This document shows, piece after piece, positions 45,501 to 57,004 of a DNA stretch of 64,000 bases (the first letter of the stretch is position 1; each line of letters starts with the position of its first letter). The translations under genes were made by a program, and so were the position numbers. The notes under the pieces are model-generated. The model saw nothing but the letters and a program-made list of their open reading frames with translations, had not been told where the DNA came from and ran no database searches. This stretch comes from Epiperipatus broadwayi (lineage: Eukaryota; Onychophora; Udeonychophora; Euonychophora; Peripatidae): positions 2,959,820 to 3,023,819 of the forward strand of contig JAQFVV010012476.1 in the NCBI GenBank assembly GCA_028023455.1. The letters are read 5' to 3'.

Positions 45501-45986
45501 GAGAGATGGAGTAGTATGGAGGGTAAGAAGAGTTTAAATATATATAGAAGTAAATGGAATATTAGAAGCGAGTTAATTTATGATAATAGTAAGTAAAGTA
45601 GTTTATTGTTTAAGGCTCGAATGGGATCTTTAGCAACAAAAGAATATACGTGTAAATGGAAAGCTATGGGTGATTTAGTGTGCAAATTATGTAAGGAAGG
45701 TATAGAAAATATTAGGCATCTATTGATTGAATGTAAATACTTGAAAGCAGAAAGGGTACAGATAATGAAGTTATGGGAGAATAGGTATGAACAAAGTGAC
45801 TATACAGAAAGTGAGTTATTAGCTTTTATTCTGGGTTTGCAAAAAGATAAGGGGGATTTGGATTTAAAGGCCACAGAGTTGACAAAGATTATGTTGTGGA
45901 AATGGGATGTGGCAGAATATGGGAAGACTTACAGTGGGGAATGTAAAATAAAGTGGCTAACAGATTTATCTGGCCATAGTTGCTGA
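42522..45986 (+). pseudogene. CR1-like ORF2: APE endonuclease and reverse transcriptase (several lesions)
   Basis: Endonuclease: 'VKIGFLNMQDGRRP' and 'VVETHL' (catalytic Glu) in 42522-42941. A stop at 42939-42941 interrupts it, then 'VIGDMNGH', 'NLFHPIDYVL' and 'CNSDHNFIVIE' follow in 42945-43355. The linker to 43720 has several stops. RT: 43721-44248 holds the fingers ('LNNYRPIAVTLVLYK'). The stretch 44249-44343 is broken. 44344-44715 has 'FIDIEKAYDRV' (motif A) and 'GLRQGCPMSPILF' (motif B). A shift at a run of nine T (44699-44707) precedes 'FFADDILLC' (motif C, both Asp intact) in 44669-45334. The thumb ends 'LVFNWVMSKGR'. The C-terminal piece 45606-45986 has 'CKLCKEGIENIRHLLIEC', a CxxC..H...C motif usual in this clade. 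Intact APE and RT residues with only about six lesions indicate a fairly recent copy. Confidence 0.88.
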
Positions 45987-46037
45987 GATATTCTTGCCTT
46001 CGTTTAAGGAGAAGCCAAATACATCACATCACATGTG

Positions 46038-46910
46038 AATTGTATAGTATATCTTGAGAAGGGTCTCAATGGAGATGAAAGCCAGTTCGATAAATAGAAT
46101 AATATAGTTATTAATAGTTGTTTATTTCAATCTTATTTTGGCTGATTATTTATTTATCTTATACAGATATAAGAAATTGTATTTCTTGTCTGTAGATTTT
46201 TTTAAAACCATTTGTGAGCTCTTTAACACCTTCTAACAAGATTAGTTCTGAAGATGTAAGAGTAGACAAATTAGAACTATTTCTAGTCTAGTGTGAATTA
46301 CTATTAATTAAAGATTTTTGTTTTAGTATAAATATTTGATGATATATTTTCCATGTTAAGCACTTATTTGTTTTAACATTATGAATTTTTTGCTTACTAT
46401 CGTCTGATAATGATTGAGAAGTCAAATGTATATATTTTGCGTAAATCATTTTGTTTTAATACACAATTTTTATTGGCTTGTCCATTGGTTTAGCAGATTA
46501 TCTTATTTTTTCTCAATAGAAAATTGGCTATTTTGTTATTAGTAATGTGTGAAATTGAAACAGAAATTGTGCATGGGAAGTTTTGTATTGAAGATATTCG
46601 GTTCTGTTGTACTCTGGTGCATTTTAGTATTTTTGAGATCACATTATTTGCAAAACCTGTCTGGAAAGTTTTTAATGATGTGGTCTTTGGATTAGAAGTA
46701 AAAACATTGTGGAGATGCACCCTTGAAAATAAAAATTAGTGGAGATGTGTTAGTGGCTTGCACTTTTTAAGAGTGACACTAAATGTAGCAATATTTGTTA
46801 ATACAGTGAATGAAGCTCCCCCCCCCCCCCAAGATGTATTTAAAGTTGGAAACTTTGCCATAATTATTAAGTAGAATTTGTAAATCTTTTTTATTATAAT
46901 TAATATGTAA
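46038..46910. other. AT-rich stretch with no recognisable gene
   Basis: Overlapping 71- and 76-codon frames on both strands near 46490-46740 carry no recognisable motif. A poly-C run lies at about 46817-46830. Confidence 0.35.
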
Positions 46911-46914
46911 ATAT

Positions 46915-47285
46915 AAGGGATTCAAACTCAAACTTTCATATGACCCTCAGCTCTCTATGCCATCTCATATTGCTGATCCACCTGATCACACACATGTTAA
47001 AAAGATAAATAATCACCAATATACATATTTCATGCTAAACTGGCAATTATCAATTGGTCCAGATTACTATCCTCACACATATATACAATCAGTGCTCAGC
47101 TTTATATTAAGATAACCAATCTTCATACTTTAATGGACAGGCTTCAAACTACTCCAACCCACAACTCTTCAGCCATCCATTTCATCGAAAATCTGATGAT
47201 GGAACATTCAAAGCCCTTGTTAGTGCCAAGGTTGTCATTTTACCCATGTTGACCATTAAGTCATTCTGACACTTCATGCTCTGGA
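46915..47285 (-). mobile_element. Solo family-A unit, long version
   Basis: Minus orientation: outer tRNA-like end ('ttcaaactcaaactttcata' on plus), 'aaagataaataatcaccaat', decayed hammerhead (47025-47068, core ttgataa), 'cttcatactttaatggacag' and 'actcttcagccatccat'. It then extends into 'aaaatctgatgatgg' and 'gtcattctgacacttcatg', the inner part also present at 9600-9670 and 58000-58110. Confidence 0.7.
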
Positions 47286-47289
47286 GACT

Positions 47290-47555
47290 AACTCACCCAT
47301 ATTTTTCCATTTATGTGTAGATTCCCTTGTTGCTAAAGATCTTGTTTGAGCCTTAAACAGTAAACTCCATTCCTTGCTATTATTATAAATTAACTCATAC
47401 CCAATATTCTGTTTACTTCTATATATATTTAAACTTTTTAATCTCCATACTAGTTCTCTATCTCTTCATTTCCCTATTTTTTATTAATGCATCAATACTT
47501 CTATCCCATTTCTTGCCATTATAACACTCAAAAATTTTCCTAACACAATCATCCA
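47290..47555 (-). pseudogene. CR1-like ORF2 fragment, inverted
   Basis: Minus strand: 'DDCVRKIFECYNGKKWDR' and 'IDALIKNRE', ending in 'NKGIYT'. It corresponds to about 45418-45665 of the 41.5-46 kb element, with stops. It is cut on both sides and lies directly next to a separate CR1 3' end. Confidence 0.8.
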
Positions 47556-47622
47556 TGTGATGTGATGTGATGTACTGTAGCTACTCCTTAAACGAAGTCA
47601 AGAATCTCTCAGCAATTATACC
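47556..47622 (-). mobile_element. CR1-like 3' terminus, inverted
   Basis: Minus strand: 'gattcttgacttcgtttaag' then 'gagtagctacagtacatcac' and two more acatc units. Same terminus as at 46010-46037 and 52915-52968. Confidence 0.8.
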
Positions 47623-47624
47623 AA

Positions 47625-47880
47625 GAAAAACTTGTTAGCTACTTAATTTTACATTCCAGCCAGCACTTCATACAGTGACCCCAGTGCCACAAACTAGAAA
47701 CTAGTCTGGAGATATTGGGTGAGTACACACTATATAGTGATTTTATGCCCAAACCTTCTTGCATCTATTGAAAACTAAATTTGCACTGGCTGACACTGCA
47801 GTGTGAAGAGTTAGCTACTGTTTGCACAGTTTGTGTAATTATAGGAGATGGTGATCATGTGATGAAAAAAAACTTCAATA
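47625..47880 (+). mobile_element. Degenerate family-B element
   Basis: 'actagaaactagtctggaga' followed by 'tattgggtgagtacacac' is the 3' half of the family-B hammerhead block. 'cttgcatctattgaaaac' and the terminal 'gatggtgatcatgtgatg' also match. Ends are inverted ('agccagcacttc' against 'gcactggct'). The core ctganga is lost (tgccaca). Confidence 0.6.
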
Positions 47881-47884
47881 AATG

Positions 47885-49020
47885 TGACCTACCATTAAAG
47901 GTCATATTAAGAAAGATGAATCAAATGTGAAATATTTAAGCATGAGAAATTTGAGAGAATTAATAGAATCAAATAAAGATAAACTAGACAAGTTTCTAAG
48001 CAGACTAAATTGAAATTTCAAAAGCAAAAGACAGTACATAAGACAAATAAATGAGATAAAGTAGTTTGATAAAATAAGATAAAAGGGGATGTCCTTCATG
48101 GAGATTTGAAATGACGATGACTATTGGTTAATTAGATCAACTTATGCACATTTAGGGAAATTTAATTATTAAAAAAATTTCCAGCTTCATACAACATTTG
48201 AACTCAAGGCCGTCTATGTGGCTGTCGAATACATTATAATAACCTTATGAAGGCCTTCATAGTGATATATACATTTTTTTTACTCCACTGAACTATAAAA
48301 TATTTCGAGTTAGCTATAGAATCATAAAGTAAATCAAAACTAATTAGAGAAAAACTATTTTTCTTTCTCTCTTAGATGTCTTTATAAAAATATTTTGATG
48401 GATAATAATATTTAAAAACTATTTGAAACTCGGTAACAAACTTTTTTCTTTTTGACAAACGCAACGCCTCTTTTCTTGTCAGCTTTCAACAACTTTAAAA
48501 AAAAGTTGAGACTCGGAGCAAATCTTAAGATTAATTTCCAATTACTTGTGAAAGGAATTAGTAGCTTACAACATCAACTTAGCTAATATCAGACTTAAGT
48601 TTTCTACCTCCAAACCCCTCTGTGCTTAATAAGATTATTATGAAAATAAATGCAGCCAAGGTTATTGAGACTTATTCCATTCATGCCTTCTCTAGAGAAA
48701 TCCTTACTTTAAAACAGTGATTTAGATTAAGAAATCAACATAGCTGTTGCCATGGTAATCTGAAGGACAGCATCACAACAAAAATTGTCTAATGATTAAT
48801 AAACCTGATATATTGAAATAGCTTTTAGCTACTTAAGAAAACTTATATTGGATAGGCTTTAAATTAAGCATGAATAAAATAAAAAAATATAATACTAAAA
48901 AGTCGCACGCACGCCCACATCCACATTCACTTACATATAAATATCTATACATACAGCATGCGTGATAAATGATCTGTAGGGGGGGGAAGTTTTATCACTT
49001 CCAAAAATAATTACGAATGG
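47885..49020. other. AT-rich stretch with no recognisable gene
   Basis: A tRNA-like patch may exist near 48190-48260 ('tttgaactcaaggccg'), but it is too weak to call. No coding signal. Confidence 0.35.
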
Positions 49021-49029
49021 CTTAAATCT

Positions 49030-49143
49030 TCGGGATTTCGTAAGAGAGGTTCGGGAATCGGAAGTGCAAGAATTGGAAATCGATCCGAGGATCTTGCTTT
49101 CCAGAATCTGATACTCATCACTGTACTAAACCACGCGCTGCAT
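49030..49143 (-). repeat. tRNA-derived SINE-1 copy (well preserved)
   Basis: Minus strand: 'gcgtggtttagtacagtgat' (box A), 'gatcctcggatcgatttcca' (box B, GGATCGATTCC-like), 'gcacttccgattcccgaac' and 'cttacgaaatcccg'. Confidence 0.65.
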
Positions 49144-49246
49144 TATTTAATTGTTAGGTGTTCCGAGGATCACGTGACGTTTATTTAAACCTCAAACTAA
49201 CAGGCTGACAAAAACAGCAACATTCACTTAACAATATTTAGTTTCA

Positions 49247-49325
49247 CTTCTCTTATCTGGGAATTGACCCAGACATCTTTAACTTTTAAGTTTATTACTG
49301 TGACCAGTGAACTAAGTTGCTGAGT
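49247..49325 (-). repeat. tRNA-like segment
   Basis: Minus strand: 'agcaacttagttcactggtc' (box A-like), then 'gtctgggtcaattcccagat' (box B with a T-arm-like 4-5 bp stem ctggg/cccag). Could be a tRNA pseudogene or another SINE head; no clean cloverleaf could be drawn. Confidence 0.45.
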
Positions 49326-49559
49326 GCCAAAAGCTATATGTATATATTGTTTTAACCTTTCTTTTTATCTCAAATTTATTAATCGTTATTTTAAGTTATT
49401 CCAGTGAAGATGATATAATAAATTACGCGGTCATACCTTCTTCTTTACCAGCCAGAATTATTGCAATTCCAACTCCAGTTTGGATTAATGACATACGTGA
49501 CACACACATACACTTATATATATATAAAGTTTTCTTAATGGATAATTTTATAATAATTA

Positions 49560-49862
49560 GATTAACAACTCAATACTGGTTTTTTGAGCATGTGAAATGC
49601 TTTCAATCCAAAGCACAAGATAAAGTCTTTTGAAAAGATAAAAATGAACCATCTTATCCCTAAAGCGCTTTGAAATGAAAGTGTGAATACCTTAAATTGA
49701 TCACATTATTTCTTTTAAAGCAGTGTTTTAGATTGGCCTATATAAATGAATATAGGTAAAAAGTATAAGACAGCTCATTCTTATCTTTTCAAAAGATTTT
49801 ACCTTGTTCTGTGAGAGCATTTCAGATGCTCAATAAACCACTGGTGAATTGTTAACATATAT
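49560..49862. mobile_element. ~300-bp foldback (MITE-like) element
   Basis: Inverted ends of about 100 bases: left 'actggttttttgagcatgtg' and 'aagtcttttgaaaagataaa'; right, complemented, 'agtggtttattgagcatctg' and 'aaatcttttgaaaagataag'. Non-coding centre. Confidence 0.75.
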
Positions 49863-49869
49863 ATAATAA

Positions 49870-51130
49870 TTTTTACCTTATTTAAATTTAACAGCGCATC
49901 CTGCAAGGTTTGAATGCTATCATACTGGTGTTAGTGGTCAAAAACATGCTCATCAAGTTCAAATATTCAAAGTTTATATATACGTATTATGAGTTTTACA
50001 GACATCTCTTGAATTTTATCTAGAACTATTTATATTGTGCTAAGATCATAAAAGTCATATTTACTGATAACTAGGTTATTGGTGGCCAGTAAACTCAAAA
50101 TACCAGATGTCTCAGGTGATAGATAATGATTGTATTAATATAATGATTCGACAATTTTTTTGATATGCTTATTATTAGAGTTAATTTCACACTTATGTAA
50201 GTGCATATAGCCTAAATATTTGTGATTGCTCTCTGAAAATATGCTCAAATATGGCATTGGCTTAGTGATTAGTCTTAAATTTTGTCCCTTTTAAGTTTAA
50301 TCATACAGAAGAATTGTCACGTCTTGATGATTACTGTTGGTATTGTTATATTTATCATTTATTATTACATATATTGGATTTAAACATGGTTTCGCATTTA
50401 TTCATGGATTGCTAAATTTTTACGATCAGTAAAAACAGTAATGTTTTTGACGATGTTGATTTTCTTTATACCCTTTTATCACCCTTCATTTTGTACCATT
50501 ATAATAAATTCTAACAGTATGAAATAAGAAAGGTTGGGTTATATGCAAGAAATGGGCTGGTTAAAAATTTGCATATATTTGCATACACTCACGATAACAC
50601 AAAATGAAGATTGACACAGGCTATGAATATGGCAGCAAATATGCCATGAAAGCACTAAGCCAGAATTAATACAATTAAAACAATAGCTTTACTGGTGTGC
50701 ATTGGAAGCACAGTATAATAATTAACATTCAATATTGAATTATGGAAATGGTCCAACATGTCATTACTAATATGACTACCAAAAAATTAAACAATTTAAT
50801 TAAAATGCGACATTGTATAATAATTTGTGCTTCAAAACACTCAATTTTAATTGTATTTAATTTTAAAATTGAGCAATTTTAAATGCTTCATTTGCATCCT
50901 GTGTCTTTTTAGTTTTCGTATTTAGATATTATTTTTGAAAAATATTACTTTTAAAATATTATTATATCTATGGTTAAATGTGTAAAATTATAAACTAGTA
51001 AAGTCATTACAAAACCTCTTATATGCTTTGCTTATTCATATGATTCACCCTAATCTGTAGAAATTTGTGTTAAACTCAAGGACATTATTTAGAATAATTT
51101 TATAAAATTATTTAGAATAATTTTATAAAA
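49870..51130. other. AT-rich stretch with no recognisable gene
   Basis: Includes a short duplicated 'ttatttagaataattttata' at about 51085-51128. No gene seen. Confidence 0.4.
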
Positions 51131-51134
51131 TGCC

Positions 51135-51210
51135 CACCTTCAGACTGAATTGGTTTTAGGCTCTTGTCTTCATTAGTGTAGATTATGATTCAAAGATGGA
51201 AATAATGTAG
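51135..51210 (-). repeat. Old family-B relic
   Basis: Minus strand 'ttgaatcataatctacacta' then 'atgaagacaagagcc': a box B-like word followed closely by a decayed ctgatgaag block. Confidence 0.3.
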
Positions 51211-51229
51211 ATACCTATCTAGCAGCTGA

Positions 51230-51800
51230 CTTTTTTTTTATACTATTCAAGCTATTAAGCTGAAATATAAACACGATGTCAGATCTATAGAGCTATAAGA
51301 GTGAATCATTCTGAGTTTGAAATCTTAGGAGCAGCTTTGAATCCTAATCTTCAGTGATGAAGATGAAAGACCAGTCAGTTTAAAAATAGGGTCTCTATAA
51401 CACTATGTCTTCCAGGACTATTGATGTCTCAAACTTACAATAGATGGCGCTAGAGTAGAGTGGAAAATATTGTTCTAAGGAGCACATGAACGATTTGTGA
51501 TGTTGGTATAAACTTACCAGCTAAAGAGTAGAAAGACCTACAGTTGTTATGAACTTAAGTCTCAAAAATAAATAAAAAAACTGAATGGTATTAGATCCAT
51601 ATAGCTATGCAAATTAATTAACTGGAGTTTTTTCAAATTTCAGGTTAATTGCTTGAATACTATAAAGAAGTAAAAGAAGGCTTCTAGATATGTGAAGTGT
51701 ACCAGTTCCAATAAATTCTTCACTGAAAGTAGCACTTTACTATCTGATAGCCATTAGTTACTTAAGTATACTGTAGATGGTGCTATAGTTTAAAAAGATA
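51230..51800 (+). repeat. Two consecutive old family-B-like repeats
   Basis: 51230-51560 and 51590-51800 share 'ttgaatcctaatcttcagtg' with 'atgaag', 'tagatggcgctagagtag', 'ttagttacttaagt' and 'actgtagatggtgctatag' in the order seen at 26330-26640 and 27280-27640. Hammerhead cores are not intact. Confidence 0.45.
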
Positions 51801-51807
51801 ACTGATA

Positions 51808-52968
51808 TTAAGTTAAGTGTGGTGAATAGATATAGTTATTTGGGAATTATTTTAAGTAATCAGAAAAATTATTTGGATGAGGGGGAGAAAAAATTGATAA
51901 ATGAAGCAAAGAAAGAAAGGGATTGATAAAGAAATTAACAATGTTTTTATATAATAAATATGATGTAGTTAGAATTATATGTGAAGGAGTTGTGGTAGCA
52001 GGATTAACATATAGTAATGATGCATTATATGTTAGTATAGATGTATTAAATTACTTAGAAAGAATTCAAAGGGAAGTAGGAAAACATGTATTGGATGCAG
52101 ATGTATGGACAGCAAGGGAGGCAATTCAAGCAGAAATGGTCAAATTTTCATATGAGAGATGCAAAAAGTAAAATGAAAATTTTTGGTAGATTGCAGTTTA
52201 TGGATAATAAAAAAATAGCCAAAATAGTATTTAATTGGATTATGAGTAAAGGGCAGGTAACAAGATGGATGAGAAAGGTAATGTGGTATGCAAAAGATTT
52301 GGATAAAAAATTTATATCAGTATATTTGTACAAAAGATGGGATGATTGTGTTAAGAGGATTGTTGGGTGTTGTAATAGTAAGAAATGGTATAAAAGAATA
52401 GATTTATTAATGAAGAATAGGGAGTTAGAGAGGTGGAGAAATAGTATGGAGAGTAAAAAGAGTTTTAATGTATATAGAAATAAACAGAATATTAGGTGTG
52501 AGTTAATATATGACAATAGTAAGGAAAGTAGTTTATTATTTAAAGCTCCAATGGGATCTTTAGCTACAAGAGAATATACATGTAAATGGAAAAAAAATGG
52601 GTGATTTATTTTTTATGTAAGGAAGGAATAGAAAATATTAGGCATTTGTTAATTGAATGTCAATGCTTGAAAACAGAAAAGGTACATATAATGAAGTTAT
52701 GGAAGAATAAATATGAAAAAAGTGATTATACAGAAAGTGAGTTATTGGTTTTTATGCTGGGTTTGGGAAAAGATAAAGGGAATTTAGATATGCAGGTCAT
52801 AGAGTTGACAAAGATTATGTTGTGGAAATGGGATGGAGCAGAATATGGGAAAATTTAGAGTGGGGAATGGAAAATAAAATGGCTAACAGGTTTATCTGGG
52901 CATAATAGATGAGATATTCTTGACTTCGTTTAAGGAGAAGCCACAATACATCCCATCACATCACATGA
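51808..52968 (+). pseudogene. CR1-like LINE, 5'-truncated copy
   Basis: Begins within ORF2 just after motif C ('LSVVNRYSYLGII' equivalent) and aligns colinearly with 44876-46037. Frames 51923-52171, 52086-52604 and 52586-52858 carry 'LYNKYDVVRI', 'AKSKMKIFGRLQFMD', 'YLYKRWDDCVKRIV' and 'CKEGIENIRHLLIEC'. It ends in 'ggagaagccacaatacatcc' and catcac repeats. At least three frameshifts. Same subfamily as the long copy, by eye about 85-90% alike. 5' truncation is usual for LINE insertion. Confidence 0.88.
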
Positions 52969-52969
52969 T

Positions 52970-53530
52970 CTTGATAAAATTACACAATAAATAAAGGACA
53001 ATTAACTTTGTTTCTAGTTCATTACTATATATTTTAATTATTGATTTTTGTTGATCATTAAATTCCACTTTTAAAGTAAATAAAACAATGATGAAATTTT
53101 ACTGAGTGATTTAACATGAAAATAAATTTTATATTTATAAAATATAATTTTCCAGAATTACAATTTCAAAAAATTTTGATTCTTGAATATTTATTATATA
53201 TGGAGAAAATATACCCAAATGTTCTAATCTCTCCGTTTTTTTTCATATCTTCAATCAATTTTGAAAAAAATATAAAAAATTGATAGAAATAAAATAGTTT
53301 TTTATTTAATCGATAGAAAATTTTATAAATTAAAAATTTATTGTTGACAGCATATTCTCTGCTTTTGACATTTAAATTTTCTACTAGTGGAATTATTTGG
53401 TCCAGTAATACTAAGTATTTCCATAATTTCATTCAATTTTTAAATGGTTATGCTTTAATTATACTTTTCCAAATACATTCATCTGTTAGAGAAATTAGAT
53501 ACTTTATCAATCAACCAATAGAACTCTGTT
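52970..53530. other. AT-rich stretch with no recognisable gene
   Basis: Nothing recognised. Confidence 0.4.
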
Positions 53531-53534
53531 CTTT

Positions 53535-53740
53535 CGACAGGTTTACACAGCCAATTCATCCATTTTTCTATTCTATTCATTGCCAAGTCTTCAATTTCAC
53601 ATATCTCTTCCCATCTCTTATGCCATCCAGTAGGGCCAATCTTTTCCATCCTTTTATCTTGTTTACATTTACCATTCCCTCCAAAATATCTGCCATTAAA
53701 CTATTCTTCCTTCTTAGATCTCAAAGCAATGATAGGAAAA
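53535..53740 (-). pseudogene. Possible LINE C-terminal fragment
   Basis: Minus strand frames give 'KRMEKIGPTGWHKRWEEIC' and 'MNRIEKWMNWLCKP'. The composition (basic, W-rich) and setting suggest the tail of an RTE- or CR1-like ORF, but no diagnostic motif is present. The call is weak. Confidence 0.3.
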
Positions 53741-53759
53741 AAATATAATTATGTCTTTT

Positions 53760-53905
53760 GTGATTTAGGCAAAACCAGAAATGGAAACTTTACGGTATGA
53801 TACCATATGATGCTCATTGATTACTCAACTTTACAGAATATGGTTCTAAAATAGAGTAAAGATAAGAAGTTTATGAGTCATGTGATGTTGATATTTAAAT
53901 TAGCA
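53760..53905 (+). repeat. Old family-B-like 3' fragment
   Basis: 'gctcattgattactcaactt', 'ggttctaaaatagagtaaag' and 'gagtcatgtgatgttgat' match the 3' halves of the old family-B copies. Confidence 0.4.
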
Positions 53906-54129
53906 GGATGTGCATTTATCAATAAACATATGTTCGAATGAAAAAATAACAAAAATATTGGACAAACACACAGAAAAGAAGCAAATTGTCCATATAACAA
54001 TAAAAAATAACCCCATAAATATGATAATCTATAATGTTTGTAAATTATTTACTAGTGTTAGCCTTAAAAAGAAAGAAATCAGGAGATCCTTTATAGTTAA
54101 GTATATCAAATTTATACTGACTATTGTCT

Positions 54130-54350
54130 TTAGCTGAATTCCTATCTAGTTAGACCATCACCTTAAATTCAATGGTATGGTCACAGTACCTTAAAATGGC
54201 AGAAGAAAAATATCACTTGAAACTGTACCAACATATGAGTTATTACTAACAGTGAATTTAACTTCAAGTTATTTAGTGTATATTAATTGCAGAATGCATT
54301 CTGAAAAGCATAAATAAAATTTGAATCTTTTCTAAAAACATTTTATGGTT
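54130..54350 (+). mobile_element. Relic PLE-C pLTR
   Basis: 'gttagaccatcaccttaaat' (tRNA-like part), 'cacagtacc', 'gcagaagaaaaatatcactt' with 'gaaactgta' (decayed hammerhead), 'gttattactaacagtgaat', then 'aaaacattttatgg'. The order matches the 15.55-15.95 kb arm, heavily mutated. Confidence 0.55.
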
Positions 54351-54369
54351 TGATCAAGTTAAATGTCAT

Positions 54370-54515
54370 CACAGCTCTGAATAGTTTGGTGCAATGGTAG
54401 TGTGTAAAACTTGAGAGCATAAAGTTCTTGAATTGATTCCAGTTCTGGCACCTCTCAGGCTTAAAATTCTTATGAACTCCTGAGCCATTTGGTTACTATT
54501 GTGATGATGAATGCC
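54370..54515 (+). repeat. tRNA-derived SINE-1 copy
   Basis: Box A-like 'tagtttggtgcaatggtagt', box B-like 'ttgaattgattccagttctg', tail 'aattcttatgaactcctgag' and then 'ccatttggttactatt' plus gatgatga. The best plus-strand copy for the 3' tail. Confidence 0.6.
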
Positions 54516-54519
54516 ACCA

Positions 54520-56280
54520 TCGCAAATGTTGGACAAACATTAAAAAAAATATATATATATTATAAACTGTTAATCTGAATCTCAAAAAAAGATGTGCTCC
54601 AAAGTATTTAATTAAAGATTTTAAAATTTTATTTTTAAGAAGAGTTAAAGAACTATTTTTGTACGGAAGAGGTGTTTCTGCTGGCAAAGAAGCCATATTG
54701 AATATTTAAAAAATGATATTAAACTACAAATTTTATCATAACTTAAGTTTGCATTATTCAAAAATGACATAATATATATTGTTTGAAACATAAAACACCA
54801 AAGAATGTAATTAAGCTGAAAAAAATATAGCCATTGATATTCAAAGTAATAAAAAAAGAATAAAATTTTAATATTTCTAATAATTATTTTCATATTACTT
54901 CATAAATTTTAAATTTTCATGCATACATTTTAAAACTATACTTTTGTTAGTAGATTAGTTGCACTCATCATTAAATGTCTAATAAATTGATATATAATAA
55001 CACTTTTTTAAGGTAATCCATCACTTGAACACTTCTTGGAATAAAGATATTAATACCTTTCATTTTTTCTAGTAGACTTTGAAAATGTTTTTCCATGCAG
55101 GGATTTGCAATGAATATGTCATCCCTAATAACAAGTAGTTAATATTGATCGATAATTAGTATAATAAAGAACTTCAATAAAGTTTGTAATTTATTAAAAA
55201 TTACTACTAAAATAGTTATTATATTACATAATGAAATAAAAAGTGAATGAGATACTAAATTCATTATAGAGTTAAACTTAGTTAATGATAAATTAGAGCT
55301 AAGCTTGAGGTACATAAGTTAGTGGTTTAGAGTCAGTGCAATGTTGTATTATTTATCCTCTTTATAGGTTTTGAGGGCTCATATTGATTCATGCAACTAT
55401 GACCTGTATATTTAGTTATAGCCTCATCAACTGCCACCTCTTTTTGCATTTGATGAAATTGGCCTATGTTTATATACAGTCAAAATCTCTTTACTTTTAG
55501 CATTTGGTGTATTTTTATTATTATTAAAATGCAGACAAGACATTATAAAAAAATCTAAATTAGGTCATAATATTTGCAAAATATGTTTGTCTTTGTCTCA
55601 TATCAGAACTCCAGATATCATCTAATTCATATACTGGACATTTGGAGCCAAGGCCTACTACCATGCCAAAAAATGCAGATAATTCATGATATAAGTTTAC
55701 ACAATCATAACTATTTTTTGATCAGTGCATATGTTAGTTTCAATAATATTTTTTTTATATATGTTTTCATCAAATATAAATTCAAATAATAATTTTAAAA
55801 AATATAAAATTAAATACTAACCAGTGGAAAGCTTCTCCCAGTAATATTCCCTCCTTATATAGACTAACAAGATCGGTAAATCTTGCATTTTTTCCGATGT
55901 AAATTTCAGGGTAAATCCAATTCCGTTAAAAATGAAAAAACTGAGAGAAAGACAAAAAAATTCAATTTACTTGATCACAAAAATTATCATAAAATTTTTA
56001 ATTTTTATCATAGAAAAATGAAACTTACATTTTCTGAAACTAGAAAAAAAGATGGAAACGAAGATGTAAAAAGCGCATGTGCAGACTGCATAGATTTCTG
56101 GCAGTTTTAAACTGGATTCGGATATTGCAAATTTGAAAATTCAAGATCACAACTCCAAACAAGTTAAGTCATCTTATAAATAATTAATTATACAAAATCA
56201 CATAAACATTTTCAAACTTTTTCAAATAGTTAGAGGATTTTTTTAAAAATATAACTTTAACCATTTTTAATAATAATAAA
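54520..56280. other. AT-rich stretch with no recognisable gene
   Basis: Small open frames (66-82 codons) at 54496-54893 and 55574-56110 have no recognised motif. (TA)n at about 54548-54560. Confidence 0.4.
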
Positions 56281-56289
56281 AACATTGAA

Positions 56290-57000
56290 TGGTTGCAGAG
56301 CTGGGACCCAATCATGGATCTTGAGCTCCAAAGTCTGCTACTCTGCACCAAATCATTTTAATTGACATTTGCCAATGCATTCATCATCATCATCATCATC
56401 ATTTTCAAATATAGTCTATACACTGCTGGATAAAAGTCTCTTCAAGTTCAATCCATCTTCTCTGATCTCTAGCCTCCACATCACCCAAAACATTTTCTAA
56501 TTTCATTCATCTATCTTATAGGTCTCTTTCTAGATTTTTTACACTCTCTTGGAATATTATTTAAGATTTTAAATCATGTCACCTAGCAATATATCCAGCC
56601 CAACTCCACTTCAGTTCATTAATTCTTTCAATGATGTCAATGGCATATAGTGCATGCACACAATCCATGGATCTTAAGCTCCAAAGTTTGTTACTCTGCA
56701 CCAAATTATTTCAAATGACATTTGTCAATGCATTCATCATCATTTTTGAATATCCACCGCTGGATAAAAGTCCCTTCAAGTTCAGTCCATCTTTTCTGAC
56801 CTCTAGTTTTTCTATTCCACATTACTTTAAAACACTTTCTAATTTCATTCATCTATCTCACATGTGATCTCTTTCTAGGTTTTTTTGCACTTTCTTGGAA
56901 TTCTATTTAAGATTTCAAATTTTCTCACCTAGAAATATATCCAGCCCAACTCCACTTCAGTCTATTAATTCTTTCAATGATATCAGTAGCATTATAGTGC
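56290..57000 (-). repeat. Tandem pair of [RTE 3' end + SINE-1 fragment] units
   Basis: Two direct ~350-bp units, about 56300-56645 and 56655-57000. On the minus strand each has the RTE C-terminal region ('IERINELKWSWAGYIAR', then 'WNIIPRECKKSRKRP' type), 'atggattgaacttgaagaga', 'cttttatccagcagtg', a gatgatgat tail, then a tRNA-like fragment 'tttggtgcagagtagcagac' with 'ctcaagatccatgat'. Either a tandem duplication, or a SINE sharing the RTE 3' end that inserted twice. Confidence 0.7.
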
Positions 57001-57004
57001 CTGT

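Larger units (their letters stand above)
41430..46037 (+). mobile_element. CR1/L2-type non-LTR retrotransposon, nearly full length, inactivated
   Basis: The layout is a short 5' part, ORF1 (PHD-like zinc finger, coiled coil, SGNH esterase), ORF2 (APE endonuclease, RT, C-terminal CxxC..H...C motif) and a 3' end 'aggagaagcca..tacatcacatcacatg'. The tandem acatc 3' terminus recurs in the copies at 47556-47620 and 52925-52968. CR1-superfamily elements commonly end in short tandem repeats instead of poly-A. The exact 5' start is not determinable here; the ORF1 frame is closed by a stop at 41508-41510 just upstream. Confidence 0.85.

Noticed and set aside
46490-46740. Overlapping 71- and 76-codon frames as a host exon
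   Set aside because: No domain, splice context or conservation evidence; reciprocal overlap on both strands suggests chance.
49247-49325. Intact tRNA gene on the minus strand
   Set aside because: Box B and a T-arm-like stem are visible, but acceptor and anticodon stems do not pair; kept only as a tRNA-like segment.
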